From Trichuris trichiura (taxonomy: Eukaryota; Nematoda; Enoplea; Trichinellida; Trichuridae): a stretch of 64,000 nucleotides of DNA. Positions within the stretch are counted from its first letter, which is position 1. Each line of letters starts with the position of its first letter. The notes beneath the pieces were generated by a model, which worked only from the letters and a program-made list of their open reading frames with translations, was not told the DNA's origin and did not search any database. Location of the stretch: contig JBAJFE010000023.1 of assembly GCA_037903355.1 (NCBI GenBank), forward strand, positions 1,302,001-1,366,000, given 5' to 3'. Positions 45,701 to 57,576 of the stretch are shown here, piece after piece. The position numbers and the translations under genes were made by a program.

Positions 45701-47923
45701 CCGTGCGGCGAATTCAACATGGCGCATTTTTGCCGCGGAAAAAAGCTCAGCCCACTTTATCGGGCTCTTGGCGAGCGAAAGTAGATTTCAATCAGCCTTA
45801 TTGCAAAGAAAAGTATCGTGAAGATTTTGCGGACGATCATCGCGAGCAACAATCTTCCTTTTTGTCTAACAAACATCAAAGCATCCATACGAACAAAGAT
45901 GCTGTCAAGTCAACTTTTACTCAGTAAACATTTCTCCTTAATGTCCAGTACGTAAAGGCTTTTTCTTCTTCTTTTTCTCTGCTTCGGCAAGAATAAATCC
46001 GACTTCTTCGCATTAGCAAGACGTCATAGACGGTTAAAAAAAATAAGTTCATTGGCGCCACGTGGCTGTAGTTGATGAATGCGGTTTCTCTTTTCTTTCA
46101 AACGGAATTGTGCTCGAAACCGTTAAGGAGCGCATTGTTGTCCGAGCGTACACGCAAAACCGGCCGCCACTTAAGGCGGGCAATATTTTCCGCGGCAAAA
46201 AAACTTAACCCTAACAATTGTCGTCTTGTTTCATGTTATGGAAAAGCGTCCGCAGTTTAAGCAACGTTGCATCTACGCGTTTGTCCATTGCGTAGAAGAA
46301 CTGCTTTCGGGATAGTTTTCATTTCAGAAAAAAGTTGCCCGCATCAATTTCACTGGCTCCAAGATGACGCTATGACTTTATTTAAAAAACCATAACTGCC
46401 CATTGATTATTCCACGTTAGATGCTCTGTTGTTACTGTAAACGAAGGTACACAGGTAAGGATTGAAAGCTGGATTGTTTTTCCAATTAATTGCACGAAAC
46501 CATTTATAGGCAATCCAAATCATCTATAATGCTTTTCTTTACCCCCTGAAAAATAGCAACGCGAGCAGAATCGAAAAAATAAAAATCACGCGAATCTTTT
46601 GGAGTACGGAAAGGGAGACACTCAAGTCTACATACATTGACAAAAAAAGGCATGAAGGCCATGGTCGCAAAGGAACGAGCCTTCATCTATAGCTTTTCGT
46701 TGCCACAATCTCTTTTCCATTTTTGTCGTAACCAAAGGCAGGCAGTTTCAACGTAATATCAATAACAACAGGAGTTTTTAGCCCCTAAGAACTATCCATA
46801 AAACCGCAGACAGTTCCACGTTAAAGGGCTTATTGTCAAGTCGGAGTAGAGCATGGAAAAAGTCAAAGTTTCAACTTTATAAATACATGCATATTGTGAA
46901 TTAAGAAAACGTTAAACGAGGCGGGATGGACGTTGTTTTATTTTAGAAAACATATTAGTACTGAGATAAATGCTTTCTGCTTAAACGACGCCGAAAACGA
47001 AGCAGTGAAGCAGTTGCTGTTTCGTATAGGCGAAAGCGATTAGCGTTTTTAAATTTATCTTCGCGAAAAATAACATATGCTAACGTATTTTAAGTTATAC
47101 GATATTCCTGCGGGCGGTAAACAATGATCATAAGTCTGCGTCGATATATCAACAATAACGAAATGGATATCACTTCTTCTATCGGAAGTGACGACGGCGT
47201 TTTGAAATGCGTTGTGATAATCATCGCTCCTTCGAAGAAGGCGGAGCGCTCCCGGCCAACCCACCGTAAAGCGACCATTTATAATGCGGAACGACTTGGA
47301 ACGTTACGGGCCCAGAAAGTAACCTACGAAAATAGTACCAATTGCAAGAAATAGCTTATTAAATTAAGCATATTGCTTACAAGTGGCAAAACGTGAGCTT
47401 AAGAGAAAAACACAGTCCCTACACACAACAAAAGACGCAAGGCTGAACCAACGAGTGTTTGAATAATTGAAAAAATAATGTGTTTTCAGAAGACGTTTTG
47501 TTTGAATTTTTTGGTTCAGCCAGTAGAGCTTATATGTTTAGCAGATATATATTTTGTTGGCTGCTTAGCAACTGAGTTGGCAATTGGATTCTCAGGTTCG
47601 TCCCTTGCGTAAGCTTAAGGGCAGACTGTGTTTCACTCGTACGAAAGATTTGAGCAACATTCGCAACTTGTTTTCACGTTACAAATAGCGTATTTGTTAA
47701 CAGATTTTTTTGGTCGCTTTTACAAACTTCAAACGCAGTAACTTAGTTGCCGCCCAAAAAGGCGTAGTTAAAATTTTAAACGTCTACTATAAAAATTCCC
47801 TCGGCGATTCAAGTTCTTTGACTTCTTTACAATTGTCGATTTGACGAACAGAATATCACTTCAAATATTTGCGTACTTTCTCCAAGCATTGCAGAATCTT
47901 AAAAGATAGGCAGTTGTCGCACC
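42717..47923. other. 5' region of the M13 gene and intergenic sequence
   Basis: Contains a GA-rich run (42858-42884), a Ser-rich minus frame near 43063-43097 that could be an upstream M13 exon, a CRE-like TGACGTCA (43841-43848), and many domain-free open frames: 43482-43892, 44155-44467, 44525-44902 minus (125 codons), 45176-45418, 45703-45927, 46072-46260, and 46504-46686 minus. None could be tied to a family or a splice chain. Confidence 0.3.
43841..43848. promoter_or_regulatory. CRE-like palindrome TGACGTCA
   Basis: Perfect cAMP-response-element consensus about 1.1 kb upstream of the first inferred M13 exon. Position alone suggests a promoter role; chance occurrence cannot be excluded. 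Confidence 0.25.
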
Positions 47924-49981
47924 TTACTTCGTAGTCCAATTTGGCCAGCTTACTTTGCTGTCCACTTTTGGCGATTCGCCTTTGGAAGTTTGAATGGCGT
48001 TAAGCTGATTGAAAAATATGTCCGCCCATTTTCGCAAAGCCGCTTGGTCGCCCTGCCTGTCCAAGTACGCAATGTAGTTGTACAGGGCAAAAGGCTCGCT
48101 TCTGCAAACAAAACGCCTGCTAGAAGCGCCAGAGTAAAAAAAATTAAAAAAGCAGACTGGTTGATATTCAGTGCCTTTTCGTAAGCTCGCGTAGTGTTCA
48201 GGTAGTCTTCCAAACTTTCAAGTACTACTAAATACATCAAAGATATTGACAAGCAAAATACTGCGGGCGAGAAGCATCGGAATGCATACCGGCTAAAATG
48301 ACGTATAAAAGGGGAGAAGAAGCGTTGAACTGCAAAGCGGCGCTTAAGAAATGAAAAGCCGACGCCATCTGCTTGACTTCAAGATGAACAAGGCCGAGGT
48401 TGTACAATATCTTCCATTCCAAAGGTGCCAAATAGTGGGCCCTTTTCAAGCAGCATATCGCCTGCAATGGGACATTTCGACAAGAGATTGCTCGACTTGA
48501 ATGCGGCGGGAAACTTACGGCGACTGTTTTCATTTTACCGTAAAAGCACATACCAATGTTGTTCCAAAGACGGGCATTGTCCGGGCAATTTTTCAATCCG
48601 ACTCTGTACTTTGCCAACGCCGTATCGTAGTCACCGTGATGATGCATTACCGCACCGACGGCAAACACTGCCGCCGTATGAAAGGAGTTCAGGCTTAGAG
48701 CTCTGCCGAACGCTTCCAAAGCTAACCGGAAGTTATCAACCTAAAAAAAAACTATACGAATGTCCGACGTTTTCTTCTCCGCCTTACCTTCAGGTATACG
48801 AGTCCCAAAGAAGTTTGCAAGTTGCAGTTTTCGGGAGCAATTCTAAAATCTGTCCCTTTACAGAATGCAAATTAAGTCTTAATTGCTTGGCGGGACTTAA
48901 AGACAGCTGATGTTGGTCCGAGAAGGTTCATAGTACCCTAAGCCTTTATCCGTCCAATACATTTAGATAATATACGCTTCCAAAGGGAACGCCTTTAATA
49001 ATTTCCTCTTCCTTTGACTTCAACAGATGTCTTTATGCTATCCAACGTGAATCTCATTAGGAGAAAGATATGAATGGAGAAAAAACTATCAAAATCCGCG
49101 AACTTTACGTCATGATGATATTGGACTTGTTTAGCTTTTCATGAAGAGTTTACCGAGCTGCTGTTACTTACTCGATTGTCCTTTTGTAGAATTGTATTGA
49201 TTCGTCGAAGCTGCTTTCGCTCTGCAGTATGTTACTCAGAAGTATAAGAGACTCTTCGTGCTTCAGATGGCTGAGAACTAGTTTCAAGTTTTCTTTAGCC
49301 TAATGCAATGAGCTTTTGACGCAATATATGCGCTATACCAGCCATTCAAAGAATACCTTGCTAAGATCCTTCATGTAGTAATAGCAGACTGCTTTCCAGT
49401 AGTATATGGTCTTCATTTTTTAAAAAAATGGCATAATCTGAGAATGCTAAGCAGCATTGACATCGCTTACCCAATCGTTTGATTGATACGCAAGAGCTTC
49501 GTCAAATACTCCAATTGCTTTTTCATGTTCTCCAATGAAAAGAAGTGAACAGCCTATTTGCTTAATGTAGGATGAATTGAAACGGTCAAAATGCAAACAC
49601 TTCTCCAACATTTTGATCGATTCGTCCGCTTTGCCCTGCTGCAAGTTCACCATCCCTACAAGGAATAAAGTATACAACAAGTCAGGCGTTGATGCGTTAT
49701 AACACCTTTCACGTAGTGCCCGTATTCGCAGTAGTCGTTGGTTGTCGACAGAACCTCGTCGGCTAACTTAATACATCCTGTCCAATCTTTAGTCACATAC
49801 TTAACATGGAGCAACCAGTTGCATCGATCAAAGCTAGCAAATTCTGCAACCGCAATGTAGATCAGCTAGTGTGTATGTTGCTGCGACGTTTACTTGTTTG
49901 GCTTTTAGTTCCACGGACAAAAGCATTGCTGGAATAGGCTTGGTTAAGGGTCACCTTGGCAGGTGCCATAGAAAACAGCAT
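47924..49981 (-). CDS. BBS4: Bardet-Biedl syndrome 4 protein (TPR protein of the BBSome)
   Basis: Ten exons on the minus strand: 49894-49981, 49706-49843, 49471-49655, 49357-49410, 49172-49299, 48788-48842, 48519-48740, 48290-48461, 48158-48227, 47924-48101; 1290 nt, 429 residues. The product is a tetratricopeptide-repeat protein. Diagnostic stretches are NWLLHVKYVTKDW and DYCEYGHYV near the N-terminus, then LWNNIGMCFYGKMKTVA, AICCLKRAHYLAPLEWKILY and NLGLVHLEVKQMASAFHFLSAA, which match BBS4 closely. BBS4 is a BBSome subunit in ciliary membrane trafficking, acting at the basal body and cilium. The start could also be the in-frame ATG at 49968. The low-complexity C-terminal tail of vertebrate BBS4 (519 residues) is missing. 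Several introns are about 45-60 nt. A strong GTAAGG donor overlaps the stop region, so a further 3' exon is possible. Confidence 0.9.
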
Positions 49982-50270
49982 TATGCTAAATAAACCTCAC
50001 AGCCTGCAATATGGTACAGCTTCTCAATACGAAAGACGGTAACCATGGCAACAAGGCAACAAACTACATGATCAATATGAATAGAACGAATATTCAAATA
50101 TTCCCGCTGTGCTTGATTAGATATCTTAAATTGAAGGCTATAGAGAATGGGTACACGCTGGGCGTACATTGAAAGCAACAATACATTTACTTATACTACG
50201 AGTATAATATGCAAATTATATAGGCGTCGGGATTTCGATGATCCAAGGAATTTAGCGGTCGGCATCGTTA

Positions 50271-50999
50271 TTACAAAGTGAGCTTTATACTTGCTTTAGG
50301 GCCGTTTTTTCCTCCCAATTCCAAACTGACTGATCGGCTGCGAGAAGAACGGGTAGGACGAGGAGGAGGGGGAGGAGGAGGAGGAGATAGTGGACGAGGA
50401 GAAGGAGAACGAGAAGGACGAGGAGGAGGGAAAGGAGCAGAACGAGGAGGAGAACGAGGAAGAGGAGGAGGAGGATGATGCACCGCAGGTTCCTGTGCTC
50501 TACTCGCTGACGATGGGCTGTGATAGTTAGGTGGAAGCAGCGGAACTTTCGGCGTAGTTTGTGCGGGATTTTGCGTGTTGGAATGTGGAAGATGAGGGAC
50601 CTTTGTTGGTGGTTGCGGAGTCTTCAGTAGCACTGGAGGAGGTGGTGGTGGACGAGATGGTCTCGTGGACGGTGGAGGTGTAGGAAGTGGTTTCTTTGGT
50701 GATGGCGTTGGTGGTGGTGGACGAGACGGTCTCGTGGACGGTGGAGGTGTAGGAAATGTTTTCTTTGGTGATAGCGTTGGTGGCGGTGGAGAAGCTGGTC
50801 TCTTGGACGAAGGACCTTTACGAACTGGCTTCTTTGGTGGTGGCGGTGGTGGTGGTGAAACAGATGGTCTCTTGAGTGCTGCCCTCCTTTTGGCTGCAGA
50901 TACTTGACGGGATCTACCTCTACTTGCGGAGGAACGCGCATCGCATAGACACAATGCAGCTATAAGCAAAACGACAACTGTCGCACGGAGGTTCACCAT
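50271..50999 (-). CDS. Secreted proline-rich repeat protein
   Basis: One exon, 242 residues if started at the ATG at 50999. I chose that start because it opens directly with a signal peptide (MVNLRATVVVLLIAALCLCDA); the frame is open for 36 more codons upstream, but a TATA box lies there. The mature part is about one third proline, with polyproline blocks (PPPPPPP), Lys/Arg and Ser. It holds two tandem copies of a unit of about 28 residues built from PSPKK, PTPPPSTRPSRPPPP, and later PRSPPRS-type and RSPSPRP blocks, ending LELGGKNGPKASIKLTL. Function is unknown: cuticle, eggshell or gland secretion are possibilities for such proteins. The antisense Gly/Arg-rich frames are shadows of the codon repeat. 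Confidence 0.7.
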   Translation of the reverse strand: MVNLRATVVVLLIAALCLCDARSSASRGRSRQVSAAKRRAALKRPSVSPPPPPPPKKPVRKGPSSKRPASPPPPTLSPKKTFPTPPPSTRPSRPPPPTPSPKKPLPTPPPSTRPSRPPPPPPVLLKTPQPPTKVPHLPHSNTQNPAQTTPKVPLLPPNYHSPSSASRAQEPAVHHPPPPLPRSPPRSAPFPPPRPSRSPSPRPLSPPPPPPPPRPTRSSRSRSVSLELGGKNGPKASIKLTL

Positions 51000-51042
51000 A
51001 TTCAATTTTCTGCAATTGGTAGCGATGATAAGAGCGCACTTA

Positions 51043-51051
51043 CTTATATAG
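51043..51051 (-). promoter_or_regulatory. TATA box of the proline-rich gene
   Basis: The minus strand reads CTATATAAG about 44 bp before the ATG at 50999, giving a predicted start site about 15 bp ahead of the ATG. A TTGCAG acceptor-like site just before the ATG is an alternative (trans- or cis-spliced leader). Confidence 0.55.
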
Positions 51052-51470
51052 TTTTTCACTGGAGTTGCATGGGTGTATTTGTTCTCATCTGCGTTATACT
51101 TTGGCATTTACATTGTGTATTTTTTTTACAGAATGACTATTTGCCTTACATCTGTACTTATCTGATTATTACACATTCAAACAGCGTTGCGTGTGTGTGT
51201 AAATTCTACAGTGGACAAATCAATGCTGTCATTGTAAAGCTTTGCCTAAAGAGGCTAATCGTCTGCTTTGACTGTCTAACAGTTAAAAACATTATACCAA
51301 CTTTTTTGCAGCTGAATTTTCGTGGCGTTTGTTCCTCTAAGCACTTAACTGTTTTTAATGTGTACAACATTATGAGCTTATTTATCCAAAGACTCATCGT
51401 CATAACAAAGTTTTCAACAAAATATGGATCAAAGCTTTCGGGCGATTATTCAACGCAGTGGTGGAGTATA
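51052..51470. other. Intergenic between the proline-rich gene and Tigger copy 2
   Basis: A 164-codon plus frame (51069-51563) runs through here into the transposon terminus. It is Cys/Ile/Leu-rich with no domain, and I regard it as chance. Confidence 0.4.
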
Positions 51471-52535
51471 CAGTCGGCCCTCGTTATCCGCGGGTTCTAT
51501 ACAGCGCAGTTTGTCCGGGGTGAAATGGTGACGTCATCTTTTACACGGCAGTATACCAGATAAAGCCTAGAACAGTTAGTGATTGCTGGAAGCGTTTGTG
51601 GGGAGACGCACATTGCCAAGGAGTTGGGAGGTCAGGGTTTCTCCGAAATGATAGAAGATGACGTCAGGGAGAACCTAGAAGATTGTAGAGCACCTACGGG
51701 CAGCGACGACGACATTATGGAAGATAGAGGAACTCAAATACCCTCGCATTGGGCGCTGAAAAAGCTTGCCAGTATTTTCCTGCAAGCGCAGGCTCTAAAG
51801 GATACGATTGCTGACTACGATCCATCCATGGAACATGGCGTCATGGTTATACGAAGAATAACGGTTTCGTTGAAGCCGCTAAAAGATTTATTCGATGAAG
51901 CGAAGAAAAGGCAGATACAGCTCCCTATAACAATGTTTTTAAATAAAGCTCCGGCAGCTGCGGAGCCTATCATTTTAAGGCGAGAAGTTTCGCTACCAAC
52001 AAGTTCAAGCAACCCTAAGGCTGGCCGTTCTCCAGGAGATCTGCGCCCACCTGGGGAAAGTGCGTAAATTGATTCCTGATGCGCCAAACGTTTCTGTCGT
52101 AGACGTGGATGTGTTCTGTGTGATGTTCACTATTTCTGCTTCAGTGCACCTGTGTATCTTATATTTCCCCTGCTCTGTACCCATTCCGCGCACCAGTAAG
52201 ACACTTAGCTCATTAAAGCAAGGCGGTTCCCACTAGTTTAGAGAAAAAGAATCTTACTTTCATCCTTTCTTGTATCTAACGGCCTGAACTCTGATGGCTA
52301 ACCCCAATGGACAAGCGCAGTCTCATTGATGTCATTATCTCGTAGCTAGATTCCGTAAACCAAGCTTCGAAGGATCACTACGTCGGAAAACCGTTGCGGA
52401 GGGAATTCAAGGTCGCAGGACGAAATACGAGGCTAGAATATAAGCTATTTGTCCTTTTTCATAAGGCAGCCTGTATATTGCGGTGAAACGCTCAAAAGTT
52501 TGGACGAATTAACCGCGGATAACGACGACCGACTG
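51471..52535 (+). mobile_element. Internally deleted Tigger element, copy 2
   Basis: A 1065-bp element with the full left terminus (CAGTCGGCCCTCGTTATCCGCG) and inverse right terminus (CGCGGATAACGACGACCGACTG), flanked by TA on both sides. It matches the element at 19255-21820 at both ends and in the C-terminal coding part. It lacks everything from the leader through the DDE domain: the sequence jumps from about 51550 to the equivalent of 20726. It has the classic structure of a non-autonomous deletion derivative. Confidence 0.88.
51579..52067 (+). pseudogene. C-terminal Tigger transposase remnant
   Basis: The open frame encodes only the acidic C-terminal tail (FSEMIEDDVRENLEDC..., DYDPSMEHGVMV, SLKPLKDLFDEAKKR), homologous to 20835-21240 in copy 1. 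No catalytic residues remain. This stretch is uninterrupted here while copy 1 has shifts in it. Confidence 0.8.
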
Positions 52536-54059
52536 TATTTCTTTTTAAAAAAAAATTAACTTTAACTTTCGTTTTAACTTTTGAAAGTTTGTTGACAGAA
52601 AAGCGTAAAACCATATGAAGAGAACTAATAATCGCTACTTCAGATTTATTTGCATATTTTGACAATTGGCTACAGCTCACAAAGAAAAATGCCTTATTTT
52701 CTTGAAATTTCTGAACTTCTATCTTTAGCGCGGTTTTTCGAAACGTATTAGCGCAACACTGCGAAAGATGGCTACGAAAATCAGTGATTTAAACTTACCG
52801 TAAAGCAATAATTTTCAGGCTTCGGGTTTCGGTCCAATTGTCACTTGTATGCATAAAATATACAAATTCTTTTAGCACTGGACTAACGCAATGAATAGAT
52901 ATTCTGACGTCCCAGACTGCACTCTCGGCAGCCCGTTGCCTTGTGTCACCGTGATCGTGGGTTGGCTCGCACTCATTCGAAGATGAGCTTCGCAGAATTG
53001 TGCAATATAGTTCATGACGAACATGAAGCTGCTTGCTTGGTGACAAAGGCTAGCAGCAAATGAAAACTCATTTAAATGGCTGCTGAAAGACCGGTGGATT
53101 TACGCATTTTCCCAGGTGTATTAAGCTAACGAAATATGCAATATTGTAACAGAGCTTTCGAAGTCCTATAATGTTGCATGTAATCTACAAAACGTGCAAT
53201 TTCATAGGGCGCGGGTACGGTACTAATATTAGCTTTGCTATGGCTAAGAGAACTGCACCGTCACAGCTACACGATGCGCCAGTTTTGGATGCAAGGTGAC
53301 GGTGCCAGTAAGGCGAAGCGTCTGCATTCAAGATGGGACTTTATAGTCCCGTCACGAAGTAGCAGGCTGACAACTTAATGTACTTAACTCTGTTAGTCTT
53401 TCCGGTGGTTTCGGATAATCAAACTTCTAATGTACATCGTCTAAAGAACGTTAAAACACTTGGAAGAAAAGTCAGCCGCTCTATCGCGGGCGGTATAGTT
53501 TCATGCTGACGCTATATGATGTTTTCTTATTCTCATAAACGTTGTACAATGGAGAGGGCAAAAATATTTGCCCCCGCAATCATAAAACGTTGATGAAGGA
53601 AAAAAACATGTCTAACAGGTTTGTTTATTAAAATTAGTCAAGTCGCATGAGATCAATAAAATATTAAAATGTGAAGGAACAGCGGATGAGTATCTATCAA
53701 TAAAACATTGTTTTTAAACAAGCAGCATGTCAGACAGTAGAGACTTCTGAAGTGAAAAAAGAAACTTTTTTTTCAAACAAAACGGTTGCTGATAAAATAA
53801 CGTGCCAATACTACGGAATTTATTCACTCGGTATTTACATTTCAGCTCTGCAGGCTTAACTTTGTTGTTAAACAGCAAAACACTGTTGAATTCATACTGT
53901 CGAACATCGTTTTGAGGGATACTCAATTGGCAAAACGGAAGAAGCTCACTTATCGACAGAATTCCCGAACACAATGTACAATGCGCACATTTTAGGGCAT
54001 TGACGGAGAACAGGCGGACCGTAGACCGCATAAAACAGTGTTGCGGGCTTTCATTGCAT
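52536..54059. other. Intergenic, no confident gene
   Basis: A minus-strand open frame at 52795-53046 (ending at a strong GTAAGT donor near 52798) could be an orphan exon, but no partner exon was found. The 3' UTR of the Rab gene must occupy part of the right end. Confidence 0.3.
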
Positions 54060-55972
54060 TCAGCAACATTTGCGCCATACGGACGATGCTGTTTGATTGT
54101 CAACTGCAACGGAATCTCTATGACCGAATTCTCCTCTTTTAAGAATCAAATCGCACATGCGTTCGGCCGTTTCGCTGAACACATTCTCCAAGCCTTCAAC
54201 AAAACAAATTAAAGCCAAACTGCGTAACAGCAGGAACAACTTTTCGATCTTAAGAGAGCTCGCCTAACGTAGGATGAATAATCAAAGAAAATACCGAATC
54301 CTGTTAGGGCGGACGTTTCAAAGAAAAGTGCATTCGAAGATTCGGCCAATCGCTTCGCCACTTCCGTAGGAACAGCTCGAAGGGGATCCAAATCTCGTTT
54401 GTTGCCTACTATGCACATGGCAAATGGTTTGTCAATGTTTCGATTCAACTCTGCAAAGAGTCGCACATTACACCGAATAGCAAAAGTCAAATAGAGAAGG
54501 GAAATTTTACGAAAAAATTTGATGCTGACGCAAAGATTACAGCTTACACATTAATAGATCAACAAAGGAAACATAAACTTGTGGCCAGAAATAGAAGATA
54601 CATTAACGGCATTCTCTAAAACGGTAGCTAAAAAAAAATACAAAAAAAATCGTAGGGATAATAGACTGTTGGTACAAATTCAAAAGCACGAACAATGGGG
54701 CTATTACTACTTATATGAAGACATTGGAATGAAAACTCACGGTTTGGCAAACATTAAATCGTCCAATTAATATAAAATTTCCTAGCAGAAAGCAGCGACA
54801 AATATAATAGATGTTTTTGTTATTTTCAAATAACTAAAACTTCAATGGAAGAGTACCTGAAGATCAATAAAAACGGAACGGTAAATTATTAATACAAAGC
54901 GCGCCTTTGGGCGAACGTGATTCAAGTCGGAAACCGGGAAAAACATTTACCATCAATCCAAGATTTCACAGCGTCAAAGCTGTCCCGATTCGTGATGTCG
55001 TAGACAATTAATGCTGCGTCAGTATTGCGATAATACATTGGAGCCTAAAAGAGCTAACCATTTCAAAAGCGGAATCATTTTCAAAAATTAAGTACAGTTT
55101 ATCTGAACGTTTGCATTCGTCACTTCGCGTCAACAAACGCATACAGATATTGCTCAACCACAACGAACTTAGGTGAAAAAATTAAAATCTACATATGATA
55201 CTATTTCTAGGCAAAAATAGACAAAATCTACGTGGAAATAATTGTTAATTGCCGTTTCACTCACAAATAATGCGTCTCAAACTTGTGAAAAGCTTTTTCA
55301 CGAATTGCTACAGTAAAATGAAAATCAAGAGACGTGCTATTCATTAGGTGGAAAACTGGCTCAATACTAAATAATATTATTGCTCGACAGGCATAGCCCA
55401 CTTTAGCTATAGTTACTGCTAATTTTTACTGATTAAAATCGGTACTTTTTGGTCCAGGCGAGTTGCTGCATTTACGAAAGCAAAGCTAGCAAACTAAAAT
55501 CCTTTTTGATTAAAGTTCCGTCAGGTATAGCGGCAAATGATTCGTGGGAAAAATTGTGGGCACTTTTAGAATGAAATGTCGCAAGAAGTTATTCCTACCG
55601 CTTGTTTCACGATTAAACAGTTTGCATTTCGGAAAAGGGTGAACAGACGACATACCATTGCGCGGAATCGCTCCTGACCGGCTGTATCCCATATTTGGAT
55701 AAGCAGATTTATGCTGCCAACTTGCCTGGAATGTAGAGCATTTAAATGGACAATGGACTACGGAGAAATGGGCAACATTTCAGCGCGGCAAAACGAGGCT
55801 CCAATGGTTGGGCTGAGATGTGCGCTGAAACCACCTCCATTGTAGCGTGTAACGATACTTGTCTTGCCAACACCTAAAATATGTTCAACAGTAGATGCAT
55901 GAGGCTATCGAGGGTCCACTAACCCGTTGGTCCAACTAAAACCAGCTTTGTCACACAAGGCTTTCCAGACAT
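54060..55972 (-). CDS. Rab GTPase, Rab5/21/22/31 group
   Basis: Six exons on the minus strand: 55924-55972, 55777-55873, 55656-55725, 54951-55044, 54295-54450, 54060-54193; exactly 600 nt, 199 residues. All Ras-fold motifs are intact: P-loop GPTGVGKTS (split by the first intron), PTIGASF with the switch I Thr, [12 protein letters not shown] (switch II), GNKRDL and ETSAL. The sequence APMYYR after switch II is typical of the Rab5/21/22/31 branch. The protein ends RKCC, a double-cysteine geranylgeranylation signal. It should regulate endosomal membrane traffic. The exact member is not assignable by eye. Introns 4 and 3 are longer (about 500-600 nt), others 50-100 nt. Confidence 0.9.
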
Positions 55973-56457
55973 CTCACGTTTGGCTGAACGAACTAATGCA
56001 CCCACACAGTTGTAAGATTGCACAACTGTTGACTCACCTTCGCGACGGAACTTCCGACCTGCGTCTCAGTTGTCACAAATTAGGCTGACTGGAGATCGCC
56101 TACGCAGCTTCGCTTCCAGCCCAATATTTCAGGTAACAAGAACAGGCACATCCCGTTTACCTATTCAACGTTAAATATTAAGCGAACAGAAACAGTCACT
56201 ATTCATTATTGCCAACTTATAAGCAATACCGATACATCAAAGCATAAACAAGTGCGCATAATTGCTTGACGGAAACCAAACTACAAAGGAAACACTTGAT
56301 CTTACCATTAAATAAACAGTACTACTTAGTCATTTAAATCAAAGCGAATTAACTATCTAGACACCTTTTCGTCTAAGGATGTTTTTTACCTCGGCAGAAC
56401 ATTGCTTTACAAATTAATAGAACGCAGGTTACGTTTCAAACCGTAACTTTTTCTTGG
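55973..56457. other. 5' region of the Rab gene
   Basis: No coding feature seen. It presumably includes the Rab promoter. Confidence 0.35.
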
Positions 56458-56712
56458 TCATCGCTTCGGTAGATTCGAGAGAACTGTCGATCTAATGTCT
56501 GTTTCTCGCCCTGTGCTTTGAACATAAATTATGCACAGTTGCAATTCGCTGTTTTCTAGTTGAATGTTTTTGCAAAATTCAAAGAAGAATATCGCTGGAT
56601 TCGGATCACCAAAAAGTAGCAAATGGCAAAGCAATTGCTGCAGCGACGTTTTGGCATTTCCGGCCACTAACAGCTGAGCTTCATTGGCGCATATTCTGCT
56701 TCTTTCCCTGTT
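56458..56712 (-). CDS. Candidate 3' exon of an unidentified gene
   Basis: Minus-strand frame preceded by CTTGAACAG (acceptor-like). It encodes about 85 residues with coding-like composition (NAKTSLQQLLCHLLLFGDPNP, CKNIQLENSELQLCIIYV) ending LSNLPKR and a stop. No family recognised and no upstream exon assigned. Confidence 0.3.
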   Translation of the reverse strand, partial: NRERSRICANEAQLLVAGNAKTSLQQLLCHLLLFGDPNPAIFFFEFCKNIQLENSELQLCIIYVQSTGRETDIRSTVLSNLPKR

Positions 56713-57330
56713 CAAGCATAGAAAGTGATGCTCAGGTACGACATTGCCATTGTTTCTTTTTTCGTCTTCCAGAATCCCTTCCGTGCATGCTTTTACTTAG
56801 TGAATAGATTGCAGGACAGCCAAGATTGGCATGATTTCAGTTAGCTTTTTAAAAAATTTAAATATTCTAATTCTAAAGTCGCTTTATTCGAGTGAACGAT
56901 TCAACACTTGCCACCCTAATAGGGATTGCGCTTACTTGACGTGCAACTGTTCGTGCTGCAAAACTTTGTTCATCAGCTAACGGTATCTTAATGGACATAT
57001 TTTAAAGTATATACCATAAAATACTGCAACATTACAATAAAAGATAATAAAAAACAAAATGTCTCGAATATTAGACATTTTTCTTTGTACGAACTATCGT
57101 TATGTAACCATAGCGCGGGTAACATACGCCCTAATTTATTTCGTTTTGTACAGCAATAAATATTGCATAAGCACGTTTGGATTCAAGCAAAAGCTTCAAG
57201 TGAATGTCGGTTAACGCCGCGGCAAAAAGTTACCATTCCGTTTCACGGCCATCCCTGAACGCTAACGCACCTACAACGGAAACAGCATTTACTATTCGAA
57301 AACTGAACTTTTTCTAACTGGGAACAAAAT

Positions 57331-57360
57331 CAAGAAGGAATTTTTAAAATTCCTTCTTGG
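57331..57360. repeat. Short perfect palindrome
   Basis: AAGAAGGAATTTTTAAAATTCCTTCTT folds into a 12-bp stem with a short loop, just after the tail of the unidentified gene at 57577. Possibly a small foldback remnant. Confidence 0.5.
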
Positions 57361-57576
57361 ATGTCCCGTTAAGGCAGGCAGACCGCAAAGGTTTTTACTA
57401 AAAGCACTTACCGCTGCTTATACCATAAATTTACATATTATTGTTTATGTTATTCTGTTTAAGTGCACATTACACTGCAAAGCAGTTTTAAAGAGTTTTC
57501 ATAAGACGTCTAAGTTGAAAACAACAACACAGCTTTGTTCCTGCACTTTTCGGCGGAGATTTAAGTTCGCATATTC

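Noticed and set aside
46504..46686. 60-codon minus frame with coding-like composition
   Set aside because: Could not be tied to neighbouring exons or to any family.
50278..50907. Gly/Arg-rich and His-rich frames antisense to or overlapping the proline-rich gene
   Set aside because: Shadows of the CCN/GGN codon repeat of the minus-strand gene; no start context or signal of their own.
51069..51563. 164-codon plus-strand frame
   Set aside because: It runs from intergenic DNA into the Tigger terminal repeat, has no domain and no splice or promoter support.
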